64,000 nt of DNA from Megasphaera hominis (GCF_014269395.1 NZ_JACOGK010000007.1:36467-100466); one strand, 5' to 3'. Numbered from the stretch's first letter, positions 26,970 to 37,624 are shown. The notes: generated from the sequence alone by a model not told the origin. Program-made: numbers and translations.

Positions 26970-28311
26970 CCGGCAGGTTTTGGGTTACAAGAATTTTATC
27001 GACCCGCAGGTTATCCATATCCATGACTTCAAAGGTGAAATGCTGCCACGTACACGTGTCTGTTTCTGCCGGTATACGGCCGATTTCATAGGTGATAAAA
27101 CCGGCTAAGGTTTTATAGAGGTCATCTTCTTCGCCAGGCAGGTCTTCATCCAAATCGAAGAAATCTTTAAATTCTTCAATCGTCAGGAGGCCTTCCATGA
27201 GCCACTGGTTGGGTCCCCGGCGGATGATGCGGTTCGCTTCTTCCTGTTTTTCTTCTTCGCCGGCAGGCATGATGCCTACGAGCTCTTCCAGGATATCGTG
27301 CAAGGTGACAATGCCGCTCAGGCTGCCATATTCGTCGAGGACGGCTGCTTCATGCACGCCTTGTTCCCGGAATACCTGGACGGCCTTCATGATATCCATC
27401 GATTCCGGTACATACGTAGGCCGGCGCAGACTGGATTCGATAATTTGGATCATAGAAGGAATTTTTTGGCTGTGTACGGCTGCGTGGTATTTGCCAAACA
27501 CTTCGGCAATAGAAACGATGCCGACAAAGTCATCAAGGGAACCGCGGCCAATGGGCAGCATCATGTGATTGCATTCGATCATTTCCTGAATGATCGTGTC
27601 TTCCGGATCTTCCAGGTCAATCCAGTCGATCTGGGTCCGGTTGGTCATGATATCGCTGACGTCCATATCGGCCAAACGGAAGACGCGGTCTACCAGCTCC
27701 GGTTCCTCTTTGGCAAAGGCACCGAGTTCAGCACCCTGTTCGAGGAGCAGTTTGATTTCATCCTCCGTAACGGGCTGCTTTTTAGGCTGGCTGGCACCCA
27801 TGAGCTTCATGACGGCCGCTGTAGACGCGGACAGGAACCAGACCAGGGGCGTACAAAAGGAGGAAAAATAGAGCATCGGCCGGGCCAGCAGGCAGGCAAT
27901 GCGTTCAGGATTATCAATAGCCAGCCGTTTGGGCACCAGTTCACCTAAAATCAAGGTCAAATAGGTAATGGCAATGACCAGTGCAGCCAGGCTGATAGAA
28001 TAGGCATAGGGAGCCAGGGAAGGCAAGAGTGATATGAGGTATTCCGACATGGGTTCGGCCATGGCAGTACCGCCGTAGACACCGGTCAGCAAACTGACCA
28101 GGGTCATGCCAAACTGGACCGTCGAAAACATTTTATTTGGGTTTTCCCGTAATTTAATGACGATCTTTGCCGATCCGTTTCCCTCTTCAGCCAGGGATTC
28201 CAATCGGGCTTGGTTGCAACTGACTATGGACATTTCCAGCATAGAAAATATACCGTTACCAATAATCAGCAAGAGGATAACAAGAAATTGTTGTCCTAGT
28301 GAAAAATCCAA
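26950..28311 (-). CDS. CNNM/CorC-family membrane protein (DUF21-CBS-CorC_HlyC)
   Basis: 453 residues. The N-terminal DUF21 membrane domain (about 1-190) has three to four hydrophobic segments. A CBS pair follows (about 205-335; MDVSDIMTNRTQIDWIDLEDPEDTI and VPESMDIMKAVQVFREQGVHEAAVLDEYGS), then the C-terminal CorC_HlyC domain (WLMEGLLTIEEF onward). The family includes Mg2+ exporters such as MpfA. The old 'hemolysin' label is misleading. The stop falls inside the shared terminator. The start is TTG at 28311, 12 nt after AAAGGAG. No ATG fits the conserved N-terminus. Confidence 0.9.
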   Translation of the reverse strand: MDFSLGQQFLVILLLIIGNGIFSMLEMSIVSCNQARLESLAEEGNGSAKIVIKLRENPNKMFSTVQFGMTLVSLLTGVYGGTAMAEPMSEYLISLLPSLAPYAYSISLAALVIAITYLTLILGELVPKRLAIDNPERIACLLARPMLYFSSFCTPLVWFLSASTAAVMKLMGASQPKKQPVTEDEIKLLLEQGAELGAFAKEEPELVDRVFRLADMDVSDIMTNRTQIDWIDLEDPEDTIIQEMIECNHMMLPIGRGSLDDFVGIVSIAEVFGKYHAAVHSQKIPSMIQIIESSLRRPTYVPESMDIMKAVQVFREQGVHEAAVLDEYGSLSGIVTLHDILEELVGIMPAGEEEKQEEANRIIRRGPNQWLMEGLLTIEEFKDFFDLDEDLPGEEDDLYKTLAGFITYEIGRIPAETDTCTWQHFTFEVMDMDNLRVDKILVTQNLPEKTEES

Positions 28312-28454
28312 ATTATATGACAGCTCCTTTTAGTAATAAAAAATAATAGTTGTTTGCAACGTATTATACCTTGTTTTCCGTTCTGGTGCAAGAAAAAGGC
28401 TGGCCAGGGTCTGGCCGGTCTGCTATGATGAAAAAAAGCAAAGGAGGAATTCAC

Positions 28455-28988
28455 ATGTTATATACAGGTGAAGAAATGGAACAGACAGCGGTAATGACGA
28501 CGGCTGCCAGAATGTGTGCTGCTGCCCGTACGGCACCGAAAACACGCCATATCGATGGCATTCATACACTGGTAGTCACAGGGGACGAAAAAGAAGCCCT
28601 GGCGGCTAAAATGGAAGAATTTGGCAGGGCCCATTTTGCTGACGACTGGCAGCACTGGTACGGCCGTGATGCCGGTAACGTACGGGCTGCCGACGCCGTC
28701 GTATTGATCGGTATCGAAAAAGGATACCGGGGCCTCAAAGAATGTAATTTCTGTGATTTTGGCGACTGTTCCGGCTGCCGTGCTGCCGGTGGCAATTGCG
28801 CCTACATTTACGTCGATTTGGGCATTGCCCTGTCTTCGGCAGCGGTCATTGCCAATCTGGACCTGACGGACACGCGAATCTATGCCTCCATCGGCAAGGC
28901 AGCCGGTGAAATGGCATACGGCAAAGAGTATAAATGGCTGGGAATCGCCCTTTCAGTAGCCGGCAAGGATCCTTTCTTTGATCGCTAG
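28455..28988 (+). CDS. DUF2148 ferredoxin-domain protein
   Basis: 177-residue cytosolic protein of the 'ferredoxin domain-containing, DUF2148' family. The Cys cluster ECNFCDFGDCSGC, followed by GGNCAYIYVDLGIALSSA, probably holds an Fe-S cluster. The N-terminus ARMCAAARTAPKTRHIDGI resembles nitroreductase-associated sequences. The ATG at 28455 follows AAAGGAGG by 6 nt, and the frame upstream is non-coding. Function is unknown. Confidence 0.87.
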   Translation: MLYTGEEMEQTAVMTTAARMCAAARTAPKTRHIDGIHTLVVTGDEKEALAAKMEEFGRAHFADDWQHWYGRDAGNVRAADAVVLIGIEKGYRGLKECNFCDFGDCSGCRAAGGNCAYIYVDLGIALSSAAVIANLDLTDTRIYASIGKAAGEMAYGKEYKWLGIALSVAGKDPFFDR

Positions 28989-29083
28989 CAAATTGCCAAA
29001 AAATTCGCCTCTTTTGCCGTTCCTTTTTTTTCAGTATCTGCTATACTATTGAACGAATGATACTTGAGAAAGAAGGCCCTATT

Positions 29084-29815
29084 GTGAAATTGAAATCTGT
29101 ATGGAAAAAAGCGTGTCTCTTATCGTTAGGAGCTGCCATTTGCAGCTCTGTCTGTCTGGCGGCAATCCCGTATACACAGGTACTGATCGGCGGCGTAGGC
29201 CCCGGTTCGTCTATGGACTATGTGAAGAGTATTTATGGGCAGCCGGCCAGTACGAATTTTGATACGCCTGCAGAAGCTACGTATACGTATGGCAATTCCT
29301 TTGTCCTCACAGCCAATGCTAGCACGAATACGGTGTATACGGTTCTTTCGTCCGGCCATAACGGCCTTAATACACCGGCCGGTGTCGGTGTCGGTATGGA
29401 TGCTTCTGTCATTACGGAAAAATATGGTACGTGTGAACGCATTGGCAATGTCAATGGCGTGACGTACTATCATTATGCCATGGAACCCAATCCGGCCATG
29501 CCGAATGATTTTGGCGGCTTTAGCTTTGGCGTAGAAAATGGCAAAATTATTTCTATCTGGGCCGGTGTGGTCCCTGATGAATCGGCTCCGGCCGCACCGG
29601 TAACGGCTCCGGCGACAGCGCCGGAAACAGTGCCTGCAGCAGCTGGTACACCTGCCGCTGCTACGCCTGTTACGCCGGCAGATAGTGAAACCGTAGCCAA
29701 GACGATTGCTTCCCACAACGAAGCCGCAACTGCGCCGGCAGAGCCGGCAGCGACGACGTCGAAGGTAACGACCGCAGAGGGGACAAAAGTGAGCATCGAA
29801 AAAGATAACGGCTAA
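29084..29815 (+). CDS. Secreted protein with SmpA/BamE-like repeats and Ala/Pro-rich tail
   Basis: I do not recognise this protein with certainty. From a GTG at 29084 (7 nt after AGAAGG) it has 243 residues and a signal peptide (about 1-26). Two stretches, GGVGPGSSMDYVKSIYGQP and VGVGMDASVITEKYGT, look like two copies of the 'IxxGMTxxxVxxxLGxP' turn seen in SmpA/BamE folds. That assignment is only an inference. The last 80 residues are Ala/Pro/Thr-rich and low complexity. Monocistronic, ended by the hairpin at 29818-29860. Confidence 0.72.
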   Translation: MKLKSVWKKACLLSLGAAICSSVCLAAIPYTQVLIGGVGPGSSMDYVKSIYGQPASTNFDTPAEATYTYGNSFVLTANASTNTVYTVLSSGHNGLNTPAGVGVGMDASVITEKYGTCERIGNVNGVTYYHYAMEPNPAMPNDFGGFSFGVENGKIISIWAGVVPDESAPAAPVTAPATAPETVPAAAGTPAAATPVTPADSETVAKTIASHNEAATAPAEPAATTSKVTTAEGTKVSIEKDNG

Positions 29816-29817
29816 TA

Positions 29818-29860
29818 ACAAAAAAGGTATCGCCACGCAGGGAGGCGATACCTTTTTGTT
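29818..29860. terminator. Bidirectional terminator
   Basis: AACAAAAAAGGTATCGCC / GGCGATACCTTTTTGTT. It serves the secreted-protein gene on one strand and gpsA on the other. Confidence 0.9.
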
Positions 29861-30815
29861 ATTCTTCCTTCTGGGAACGAAGGAAGAGATCCTGTAATCC
29901 TTCTAAAGGATCCTTTTGATGACAAATGATTTCGTAAATGGTCCGGGTAATGGGCAGTTCTACCTGGTAGGCGTCGGACAGGTCGACGAGAGCCTGGCTG
30001 GTATAGACACCTTCGGCCAGCTTAGCAAAGGGTTTGCCCAGGATGAAATCTTCGCCGAAACGGCGGTTATTGCTGTGCCGGGAAAAGAGGGTCGCCTCAT
30101 AGTCCCCTAAATGGCTTAAGCCGTAGACGGTCATGGCGTCGCCTCCCATGGCGGCGATGAGGCGCGACAGCTCGTGCGTTCCCCGGGCCATGAGGGCTCC
30201 CTTGAGGCTCGTATAATGATAGCCGTCGAGCATGCCGGCGGCAATGCCGATGACGTTTTTGGCAGCGGCGCCGATTTCTGTACCTAAGAGATCCTTGCCG
30301 TAGTAAAAACGGATTAAAGGACTGCTGAAGAGATTGGCCATGTGCTTGGTCCGGTCCAGATTATCCGAGGCCATGACCATGCAGTTTGGCATGCCGGCGA
30401 GGAAATCCTGGACGTGTCCCGGACCGACCCAGACGATGGTGCGTACATGAGGTCCCAGTACTTCTTTCATCACTGTGGTCAGGCGTTTTCCCGTGCCGAT
30501 TTCGAGGCCTTTCATACAGAGAATAAAGGGCATTTTGGTCAGTCCTGTTCCCTTTATTTGGCCGGCCAGATTGCGCAGCTGCTGGGCACTGATACTGATG
30601 ATGACTACATCAGCCCCGGCCAGCGCCCCGGTCAGGTCTGCCGTCAGGGCAATATCTCTGGGCAGGGTCATATATTCATTGCGGCGCTGGGAAATAAGCT
30701 CTGCTAAATGAGGGGAACCCGGACGGCCCCAAAGGGTTACGTGATGACCAATGTGATGGGCATACCAGGCATGGAAAGCACCCCAGCGTCCACAGCCTAA
30801 AACCGTAATATTCAT
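29859..30815 (-). CDS. gpsA: NAD(P)H-dependent glycerol-3-phosphate dehydrogenase
   Basis: Makes sn-glycerol 3-phosphate for phospholipid synthesis. It has 318 residues from the ATG at 30815 (after AGGAGGG). The N-terminal Rossmann motif is VLGCGRWG, normally VLGAGSWG. The catalytic Lys lies in [13 protein letters not shown], and the C-terminal helical domain has [27 protein letters not shown]. The sequence is more divergent than most GpsA. For example, the usual conserved GPSFA stretch reads GPGHVQDF. The assignment is by overall pattern. It is divergent from deoD. Confidence 0.85.
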   Translation of the reverse strand: MNITVLGCGRWGAFHAWYAHHIGHHVTLWGRPGSPHLAELISQRRNEYMTLPRDIALTADLTGALAGADVVIISISAQQLRNLAGQIKGTGLTKMPFILCMKGLEIGTGKRLTTVMKEVLGPHVRTIVWVGPGHVQDFLAGMPNCMVMASDNLDRTKHMANLFSSPLIRFYYGKDLLGTEIGAAAKNVIGIAAGMLDGYHYTSLKGALMARGTHELSRLIAAMGGDAMTVYGLSHLGDYEATLFSRHSNNRRFGEDFILGKPFAKLAEGVYTSQALVDLSDAYQVELPITRTIYEIICHQKDPLEGLQDLFLRSQKEE

Positions 30816-30928
30816 ACCAATCCCTCCTGAAAACCTTTCGTTTATATGGAGTATTATATCATATATCACAACAAGATAAGAAAGATGTGGTAAAATGTAA
30901 AGAAAAGGTTACAGAAAGGGGTTTAGCC

Positions 30929-31636
30929 ATGAGCTTACATATTAAAGCAAAGCAAGGGGACATTGCCGACCGGATTTTACTGCCCGGTGATCCCTTGCGG
31001 GCAAAGTACATTGCTGAAACGTTTTTGGAAGATGCACACTGTTACAATCAAATACGGAATATCCTGGGATATACGGGCACGTATAAAGGAAAACGTATTT
31101 CTGTACAAGGCACGGGCATGGGCATTCCTTCCATTTCTATTTATGTGAACGAACTGATTCGCGATTATGGTGTCGAAAAACTCATCCGCGTCGGTACGTG
31201 CGGTGCCATGCGCGCTGATATTCAGCTGCGTGATGTCCTCATAGCACAAGGGGCAACGACAGATTCTTCTATTATCCGCAATATTTTTGGCCCGTCTATC
31301 AATTTTGCGCCCATTGCTGATTTCGATCTCCTCCGCAGGGCTTACGAAAAAGCGCAAGCCGCCGGCGTTTCCGTACGCGTAGGTAATCTGATTTCTGTCG
31401 ATCGTTTTTACGATGAAGAAATTGATAACAAAAAACTGACGGACTACGGCATTATGGCTGTCGAAATGGAAACGGCCGCTTTATATGTCCTGGCTGCCCA
31501 ATACCACGTACAGGCCCTGGGAATTTTTACGGTGAGCGACCATCTTCTGACCGGTGCTGCCTGCACGGCAGAAGAACGGCAGACCTCCTTTAATGATATG
31601 ATCCGCGTAGCCCTCGATACGGCTGTAGAAGCGTAA
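30929..31636 (+). CDS. deoD: Purine-nucleoside phosphorylase, DeoD type
   Basis: Hexameric phosphorylase cleaving purine (deoxy)nucleosides to base and (deoxy)ribose 1-phosphate. It has 235 residues from the ATG at 30929 (after GAAAGGGG). It shows the family residues [32 protein letters not shown] and the active Asp in TVSDHLLTG. Monocistronic. Confidence 0.95.
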   Translation: MSLHIKAKQGDIADRILLPGDPLRAKYIAETFLEDAHCYNQIRNILGYTGTYKGKRISVQGTGMGIPSISIYVNELIRDYGVEKLIRVGTCGAMRADIQLRDVLIAQGATTDSSIIRNIFGPSINFAPIADFDLLRRAYEKAQAAGVSVRVGNLISVDRFYDEEIDNKKLTDYGIMAVEMETAALYVLAAQYHVQALGIFTVSDHLLTGAACTAEERQTSFNDMIRVALDTAVEA

Positions 31637-31648
31637 AAAGAGAGGTGC

Positions 31649-31689
31649 ACAAAAAAAGAATGAGCCGTCAGGGCCCATTCTTTTTTTGT
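31649..31689. terminator. Bidirectional terminator
   Basis: ACAAAAAAAGAATG / CATTCTTTTTTTGT around a 13-nt loop, between deoD and the convergent isocitrate dehydrogenase gene. Confidence 0.85.
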
Positions 31690-31700
31690 ACGCTTTTTTA

Positions 31701-32696
31701 TTATAATTTGGCAATAATGGCGTCTTTGTATTCTTCCGTCTTGGCTGTACCGCCTAAGTCCGGAGTCAGGCATTTCTTTTCTGCCAATACGTCATCAACA
31801 GCCTGGCGGATGCGCCGGGCTGTTTCATTTTCGCCCAGGTGTTCCAGCATCATGCAGGCAGACCAGAGGAGGGCCGTCGGATTGGCAATGTGTTTGCCGG
31901 CAATGTCCGGTGCCGAGCCGTGGACAGCTTCAAACATGGCATAATCTGTACCGATATTCATGGAAGGCAAGAGGCCCAGGCCGCCGATGAGGCCGCTCGT
32001 GAGGTCAGAAATGATATCACCGTAGAGGTTGGGCATGACCATGACGTCGAAATTTTCCGGATGCATGACGAGCTGCATACACGTGTTATCGACGATCTTG
32101 TCGTCTGCTTCAACCTGCGGATAATCCGGTGCGATTTCCCGGAAAATATCGAGGAACATGCCGTCGCTCAGTTTCATGATATTGGCCTTATGAACACAGG
32201 TGACCTTTTTCCGGCCGTGAGCTACGGCGTATTCAAAGGCGCTGCGGATGATGCGGCTGCTGGCGTGACGGGTAATGATCTTGATGGAATGCATTTCGTC
32301 GTCACTGATTTTTTCTTCTACGCCGGCGTAGAGGTCTTCTGTGTTTTCCCGGAACGTAACCAGATCGACGTTGGGAAAGGGCGTCTTAACGGCTGTATTC
32401 GATTTGGCCGGACGGATGTTGGCAAAGAGGTCGTATTTTTTGCGCAGCGTTACGTTGAGGGAACGAAAGCCCTTGCCAATAGGCGTGGTAATAGGGGATT
32501 TCAGCAGGATATGCGTTTTATCGAAAGACTGAAAGGCTGCTTCCGGAATGAGGGCGCCGTTGCGTTCGTATTCGGCTGCACCGACGTTAAAAAATTCATA
32601 CGTCAGGGGTGCCTTCGCGGCGTTCAGGATATCAATTACGGCATCTGTAATTTCCGGGCCAATGCCATCGCCCTTAAAAACTGTAATCGTAGTCAT
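31701..32696 (-). CDS. icd: NAD-dependent isocitrate dehydrogenase (isocitrate/isopropylmalate DH family)
   Basis: 331-residue member of the decarboxylating beta-hydroxyacid dehydrogenases. It shows FKGDGIGPEI at the N-terminus, the substrate-binding stretch RSLNVTLRKKYDLFANIRP, the metal-binding NLYGDIISDL, and the NAD-pocket stretch HGSAPDIAGKHIANPTA, which favours NAD over NADP. Homoisocitrate or isopropylmalate dehydrogenases look similar, but citrate synthase lies 3 bp upstream in the same operon and aconitase is divergent next to it. That settles its role in making 2-oxoglutarate for glutamate. Confidence 0.88.
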   Translation of the reverse strand: MTTITVFKGDGIGPEITDAVIDILNAAKAPLTYEFFNVGAAEYERNGALIPEAAFQSFDKTHILLKSPITTPIGKGFRSLNVTLRKKYDLFANIRPAKSNTAVKTPFPNVDLVTFRENTEDLYAGVEEKISDDEMHSIKIITRHASSRIIRSAFEYAVAHGRKKVTCVHKANIMKLSDGMFLDIFREIAPDYPQVEADDKIVDNTCMQLVMHPENFDVMVMPNLYGDIISDLTSGLIGGLGLLPSMNIGTDYAMFEAVHGSAPDIAGKHIANPTALLWSACMMLEHLGENETARRIRQAVDDVLAEKKCLTPDLGGTAKTEEYKDAIIAKL

Positions 32697-32699
32697 TGG

Positions 32700-34040
32700 T
32701 TATCTGTCCTCCATAGGGATATATTCCAGCAATTCGCCCACATACTTAGCTGCCGGGCGGACAATGCGGTCGTCATATTCTTTATGTTCAATATTATGAG
32801 CCAGCCAGCCGACAAAACGGCTGATGACAAAGAGCGGCGTATAGAGATCACGGGGAATCCCCAGGAGCTGATAGGCGAAGCCGCTATAATAGTCCACATT
32901 GCTGCACATATGCTTTCCTTTGGCTTGAGATAACGTACGGACAGCTATTTTTTCAAAACGGCAATAGAAATTGTACAGTTCATCAAGACCTTTTTCCTTG
33001 GCTACGATACCACAGAAATGACGCATAATCTCTGCACGGGGATCGGAAAGGGTATATACGGCGTGACCAAAGCCGTAGACGAGACCGCTGTGGTTCTTGA
33101 ACTTTTTATGTAAAATTTTATCGATGACATCTTCCATTTGGGCATCAGATGCATGAATACCGATGGCATCGATGATCCGTTCCATCATGATTGATACTTT
33201 GACGTTGGCACCGCCGTGACGCGGCCCCTTAAGGGCAGCAACAGAAGCAGCCATAGCTGAATACAGATCCGTATCGGTAGAGGAAACAACGAGGTTGGCA
33301 AAGGTAGAGTTGGTACCACCGCCGTGATCCGCGTGGAGGAAGAGCAGTAAATCGAGGAGATGAGCTTCTTCTTCCGTAAATTTTCCATCCAGGCGCAGCA
33401 TAGAAAGAATATTCTGGGCTGTCGAAAAATCCTTGCGCGGATAATGGATGACCAGACTCTTACGGTCGTAGTAGTGTACCTTTGACATATAGGCATAGAC
33501 GGCAATGGAAGGCAGCTTGCTCATAATGTTGAGCCCTTTGCGCAAGGTTTGATAGACATCTGTATTATCCGGATCAGGATCGTAATTATACAAGGTAATC
33601 AGGGCATGCTGCAATTTATTCATCAGATTTTTCCCGGGCAGACGCAGGAGGTTCATTTCCAGGAATTCGTCAGGCAGATCATAGCCGCTTTGGAGTACCT
33701 TACAGAATGCGTCAAGCTCTTCACGCGTGGGCAGGTAGCCAAAGAGCAGGAGAAAACAGGCTTCTTCATAGAGAAAACCGTGGTATTCTTCCCGTTCAAT
33801 CAGACTACGTACGTCAATACCGCGATAATACAAGATACCATCACAGTCTACTTTGTTGTTGTTTTCGTCCCGTTTGTAGCCGACGACATCAGCAACCCGT
33901 GTCAGGCCAACCAGCACGCCGGTGTGGTCTTCATTACGCAGTCCGCGTTTGACGCCAAATTTAGGAAACCATTCGCGGGGAATTTGTGTGTAATTTTGTG
34001 ATTTGCCAAAGAATTGGGCCAAGTAAATATTTTTGTCCAT
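32700..34040 (-). CDS. Citrate synthase
   Basis: Si-type citrate synthase of 446 residues, condensing oxaloacetate and acetyl-CoA. The substrate-binding stretches include HADHGGGTNSTFANLVVSST with the active His, GPRHGGANVK, and GFGHAVYTLSDPRAEI with the second His. An N-terminal extension of about 50 residues (FGKSQNYTQIPREWFPKFG) is typical of a clostridial/negativicute subgroup. It is coupled to icd and divergent from aconitase. Confidence 0.93.
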   Translation of the reverse strand: MDKNIYLAQFFGKSQNYTQIPREWFPKFGVKRGLRNEDHTGVLVGLTRVADVVGYKRDENNNKVDCDGILYYRGIDVRSLIEREEYHGFLYEEACFLLLFGYLPTREELDAFCKVLQSGYDLPDEFLEMNLLRLPGKNLMNKLQHALITLYNYDPDPDNTDVYQTLRKGLNIMSKLPSIAVYAYMSKVHYYDRKSLVIHYPRKDFSTAQNILSMLRLDGKFTEEEAHLLDLLLFLHADHGGGTNSTFANLVVSSTDTDLYSAMAASVAALKGPRHGGANVKVSIMMERIIDAIGIHASDAQMEDVIDKILHKKFKNHSGLVYGFGHAVYTLSDPRAEIMRHFCGIVAKEKGLDELYNFYCRFEKIAVRTLSQAKGKHMCSNVDYYSGFAYQLLGIPRDLYTPLFVISRFVGWLAHNIEHKEYDDRIVRPAAKYVGELLEYIPMEDR

Positions 34041-34348
34041 GAAACTCCTCTCTTTCCGGCAGGTATCTAAAAAAATGATTTTTTAGATATACGTCTGTTT
34101 TTATATTTATACACTCCTGCATTCTCTGTGGATCATTCCCTGAGAGTATAAGTAATTATAGCATAATTAAGGCAAAAGTAAAACAAAAATGAAAAAAATA
34201 CGGGAACCTGTTATGGCTAGTCAGGATTAGAATAATTATGATATAATATTAACGTAACAGCAGATTTTTTCATAATGTGAAATTAGTTTACATTCGTTTG
34301 AAAAGCAAGCCTTATAGGAAAAAGGCGTAAGAAGGAGGACGTAAACAC
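34041..34348. promoter_or_regulatory. Divergent control region between citrate synthase and aconitase
   Basis: 308 bp, AT-rich, without a gene. Candidate -10 elements are TATAAT on the plus strand at 34242-34247 (towards aconitase) and on the minus strand at 34155-34160 (towards citrate synthase). Neither has a convincing -35, so activation is possible. A perfect inverted repeat (two 11-nt arms, 34064-34089) lies in the citrate synthase leader. I see no known riboswitch. Confidence 0.5.
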
Positions 34349-36631
34349 ATGATTACCTTATCCAACGGCGGCGCATACTTGCTGCACGGAACGCAAATTA
34401 TCCCGGAAAGTGAAGCTGCCAAACTAAAGGAACTGACAGGCCGTGACGTAAGCAAAGAAGAAGGACGCCGCGGTACCATTGCCTATTCCATTTTACAAAA
34501 ACACAATGTATCTCCTGATATGGAGCACTTACAAATAAAATTTGATGCCATGGCTTCCCATGACATTACCTTTGTCGGCATTATTCAGACCGCCCGGGCT
34601 TCGGGTATGGAAAAATTTCCCTTGCCGTACGTTCTGACAAACTGTCATAATTCCCTCTGCGCTGTCGGCGGTACGATCAATGAAGACGACCATCTCTTTG
34701 GTTTATCTGCAGCAAAAAAATACGGCGGCATTTATGTACCGCCTCACATTGCCGTTATCCATCAGTATATGCGTGAAAAAATGGCCGGCTGTGGCAAGAT
34801 GATCCTTGGCTCGGACAGCCACACCCGCTATGGCGCTTTGGGCACTATGGCTATGGGTGAAGGCGGCGGCGAACTGGTAAAACAGCTCCTTTGTGATACG
34901 TACGACGTGGCCTATCCCGGTGTCGTCGGCGTGTACCTCACAGGCCGTCCTAATCCCGGTGTAGGTCCTCACGATATTGCCATTGCCATCGTCGGTGCCG
35001 TCTTTAAAAATGGCTATGTCAAAAATAAGGTCATGGAATTCGTCGGTCCCGGTGTGGCTTCTATGGGTACGGATTATCGGAACAGCGTCGACGTCATGAC
35101 GACAGAAACGACGTGTCTGTCATCTATTTGGCGGACCGATGACGATACGAAAGCCTACCTGACCCAGCACGGCCGCCCGGAAGACTATAAAGAATTGAAT
35201 CCTGCTGACGTTGCTTACTATGATGGCATGGTTACTGTCGACTTGTCGACGATTAAACCTATGATTGCCTTGCCCTTCCATCCGAGCAATGCTTTTGAAA
35301 TCGATGCATTTAACGAAAATGCCGCTGACATTCTGCGGGATGCAGAAAAACGGGCACAGGAACTCATTGGCAGCCGCGATATTCCCTTTAGCCTGACGGA
35401 TAAAGTCATTGACGGCAAGCTGCACGTCCAGCAGGGCGTTATTGCCGGTTGTGCCGGCGGCAACTATGTCAACGTCATGGCAGCTGCCCATATCCTGAAA
35501 AATGCCAGTTGCGGCAACGATATCTTTACACTGGACGTCTATCCGTCGAGCCAGCCTGTCAATATGGACCTGGTCCGCAAAGGCGCTGTAGCCGACCTCA
35601 TGGCAGCCGGAGCCGTCGTGAAGACGGCCTTCTGCGGCCCCTGCTTTGGTGCAGGGGATACGCCGGCGAATAATACGCTCAGCATCCGTCATACGACGCG
35701 TAACTTCCCGAACCGTGAAGGCAGCAAGCCCGGTCAGGACCAGTTTGCTGCTGTAGCTCTCATGGATGCCCGCTCCATTGCGGCGACTGCTGCCAATGGC
35801 GGTGTCCTCACGTCGGCTGAAGCCTACGCCGATGATTATGAAGTACCGGCCTATGACTATGATGACAGCTCGTATGCCGTCCGCGTGTATAATGGTTTCG
35901 GCAAGGCCGAACCGGAAGCCGACCTCATTTATGGCCCGAACATCAAAGACTGGCCGAAAATGGAAGCTCTGGCTGACGACATTCTCCTCAAGGTCTGCTC
36001 GAAAATCATGGACGCCGTTACGACGACAGATGAACTCATTCCCTCCGGTGAAACGAGCTCCTTCCGCTCTAATCCCTTAGGCTTGGCAGAATTTACCTTG
36101 TCCCGCCGCGATCCCGAATATGTAGGCCGCTCTAAGGCCGTACGGGCGCTGGAAGAAGCGCGTACAGCCGGCCAGTGCCCGGCCCAGGCTGATGCCGCCT
36201 TGAAAGATATTTATGCACAAATCCAGGCACATTTCCCCCAGGCGTCGATGAAGACGACGGAAATCGGCAGTATGATCTACTGCACCCGTCCCGGCGATGG
36301 CTCAGCCCGTGAACAGGCAGCCAGCTGCCAGCGCGTCCTCGGCGGTCTGGCCAATATTTGCAGTGAATATGCGACGAAACGCTATCGCTCGAATGTCATC
36401 AACTGGGGCATGCTGCCGTTCCAGATGAAAGAAACGCCGTCCTTTGAAGTAGGCGACTATATCTTTATTCCGTCTATCCGAACCGCCCTCGATGGGGATA
36501 TGCAGCACATCAAGGCCTACATCGTCGGCAAAGAATGGCAGGAAATAGAACTTTTCATTTCGCCTATGACCGATACGGAAAAGGAAATCGTCAAAGCAGG
36601 CTGCCTCATCAACTTTAACCGCAACCGCTGA
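34349..36631 (+). CDS. Aconitate hydratase
   Basis: 760-residue aconitase interconverting citrate and isocitrate through a 4Fe-4S cluster. The cluster cysteines are visible as the Cys in [14 protein letters not shown] ([10 protein letters not shown]) and in [10 protein letters not shown]. The [11 protein letters not shown] stretch near residue 150 is the substrate-binding part. The C-terminal swivel domain follows after about residue 590. The ATG follows AAGGAGG. It completes the citrate-to-2-oxoglutarate branch with the divergent citrate synthase and icd. No other TCA-cycle enzyme is here. Confidence 0.93.
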   Translation: MITLSNGGAYLLHGTQIIPESEAAKLKELTGRDVSKEEGRRGTIAYSILQKHNVSPDMEHLQIKFDAMASHDITFVGIIQTARASGMEKFPLPYVLTNCHNSLCAVGGTINEDDHLFGLSAAKKYGGIYVPPHIAVIHQYMREKMAGCGKMILGSDSHTRYGALGTMAMGEGGGELVKQLLCDTYDVAYPGVVGVYLTGRPNPGVGPHDIAIAIVGAVFKNGYVKNKVMEFVGPGVASMGTDYRNSVDVMTTETTCLSSIWRTDDDTKAYLTQHGRPEDYKELNPADVAYYDGMVTVDLSTIKPMIALPFHPSNAFEIDAFNENAADILRDAEKRAQELIGSRDIPFSLTDKVIDGKLHVQQGVIAGCAGGNYVNVMAAAHILKNASCGNDIFTLDVYPSSQPVNMDLVRKGAVADLMAAGAVVKTAFCGPCFGAGDTPANNTLSIRHTTRNFPNREGSKPGQDQFAAVALMDARSIAATAANGGVLTSAEAYADDYEVPAYDYDDSSYAVRVYNGFGKAEPEADLIYGPNIKDWPKMEALADDILLKVCSKIMDAVTTTDELIPSGETSSFRSNPLGLAEFTLSRRDPEYVGRSKAVRALEEARTAGQCPAQADAALKDIYAQIQAHFPQASMKTTEIGSMIYCTRPGDGSAREQAASCQRVLGGLANICSEYATKRYRSNVINWGMLPFQMKETPSFEVGDYIFIPSIRTALDGDMQHIKAYIVGKEWQEIELFISPMTDTEKEIVKAGCLINFNRNR

Positions 36632-37474
36632 TTATTCGCTGAAATCCAGATCGGCCAGCTCGCTGCCCCGCTTGGGAGACAGATCATATTGCTTTTTCCA
36701 GGCCCGGTAAAAGGTAGAATAGTTCGTAAAGCCGCAGTCATAGCAGACTGCCGTCAAAGCCCGTCCCTCGGCAATGAGGCGGCGGGCTTTCTGCAGTCGT
36801 TTGGCCGTAATGTAATGGCCGAGGGAAAGGCCCGTCTCGCTCTTAAAGAGGTGCATGAGGTAATCGGGACTGAGAAAACAATCGCGGGCGATGATCGGGA
36901 TGGTCAGTTTTTGGGTCAGGTGGCTGTCAATATACGACAGGACGAGCTGGATTTTCTTATTTTGCCGGCCATCACTGGCACTGCCGATTTTTTTCTCTTG
37001 CACCGCCAGGGCCAGGTGAATGAGAAATTCTGAAAAGATGGCTTCCTGGAGCAGTTTGCCCGGTCCGCCCTCATAGGTCCAGGCCTGGCGCAGGCGGCAC
37101 GACGTACCGTACAGGCTGCCCGTATCCAGGGATTGGCGCAAGACCGTACCGCCAGGCTGGGAAAAAATCGGTGTCAGTGAACAGCCTTTGGCTGCATAGG
37201 CCTGGAGAAAGGCTGGCGATAAGTAGGCAATGATCCGTTCGTAAACCGCATCAGACGTAATGACCGGCCGGTGAATACAGCCGGAAGGAATGACGACAAT
37301 GTCATACGGCTGTAGGGCATAGGATATGCCGGCCATATCATAATGGACCTGGCCTTGCAGAAACAACGTGATTTTATCGAAATCATGATAATGATAGGGG
37401 CACGTCCACTGCCGCTGATCGGAAAGATGGAAGAGGCGGAACTCTTCCTTTAAATACCCTGTTTTCGTAGCCAA
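36632..37474 (-). CDS. AraC-family transcription regulator
   Basis: 280-residue regulator. The N-terminal cupin sensor (about 1-160) has the metal-type PYHYHDFDKITLFLQG and the VIPSGCIHRP strands. The C-terminal double helix-turn-helix (about 175-275) includes DCFLSPDYLMHLFKSETGLSLGHYITAKRLQKA and CGFTNYSTFYRAWKKQYDLSP. The start is best placed at TTG 37474, 8 nt after AAAGGAGG. Upstream in-frame codons give an unrelated hydrophobic stretch. Its target is unknown. It converges on aconitase and is divergent from dapF. Confidence 0.86.
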   Translation of the reverse strand: MATKTGYLKEEFRLFHLSDQRQWTCPYHYHDFDKITLFLQGQVHYDMAGISYALQPYDIVVIPSGCIHRPVITSDAVYERIIAYLSPAFLQAYAAKGCSLTPIFSQPGGTVLRQSLDTGSLYGTSCRLRQAWTYEGGPGKLLQEAIFSEFLIHLALAVQEKKIGSASDGRQNKKIQLVLSYIDSHLTQKLTIPIIARDCFLSPDYLMHLFKSETGLSLGHYITAKRLQKARRLIAEGRALTAVCYDCGFTNYSTFYRAWKKQYDLSPKRGSELADLDFSE

Positions 37475-37624
37475 CTGAAGCTCCTCCTTTACCAGAAATA
37501 GCAGGATTTGCAATAAGTATAGCATTATTTTCATATATTTGCCATTTTCCGTTATACTATAATGAAGAGGATCAAGACATAGACATTCTATAGTGTAATT
37601 TTTATATAAAAGGAGATACGTCCC

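Noticed and set aside
29473..29796. Ala/Val-rich low-complexity antisense frame resembling a cell-wall anchor
   Set aside because: It is the reverse reading of the Ala/Pro-rich tail of the plus-strand protein.
29126..29836. 236-codon Arg/Cys-rich open frame opposite the secreted protein at 29084-29815
   Set aside because: Composition is that of an antisense read of Ala/Pro-rich codons. The plus-strand gene has a signal peptide and ribosome site.
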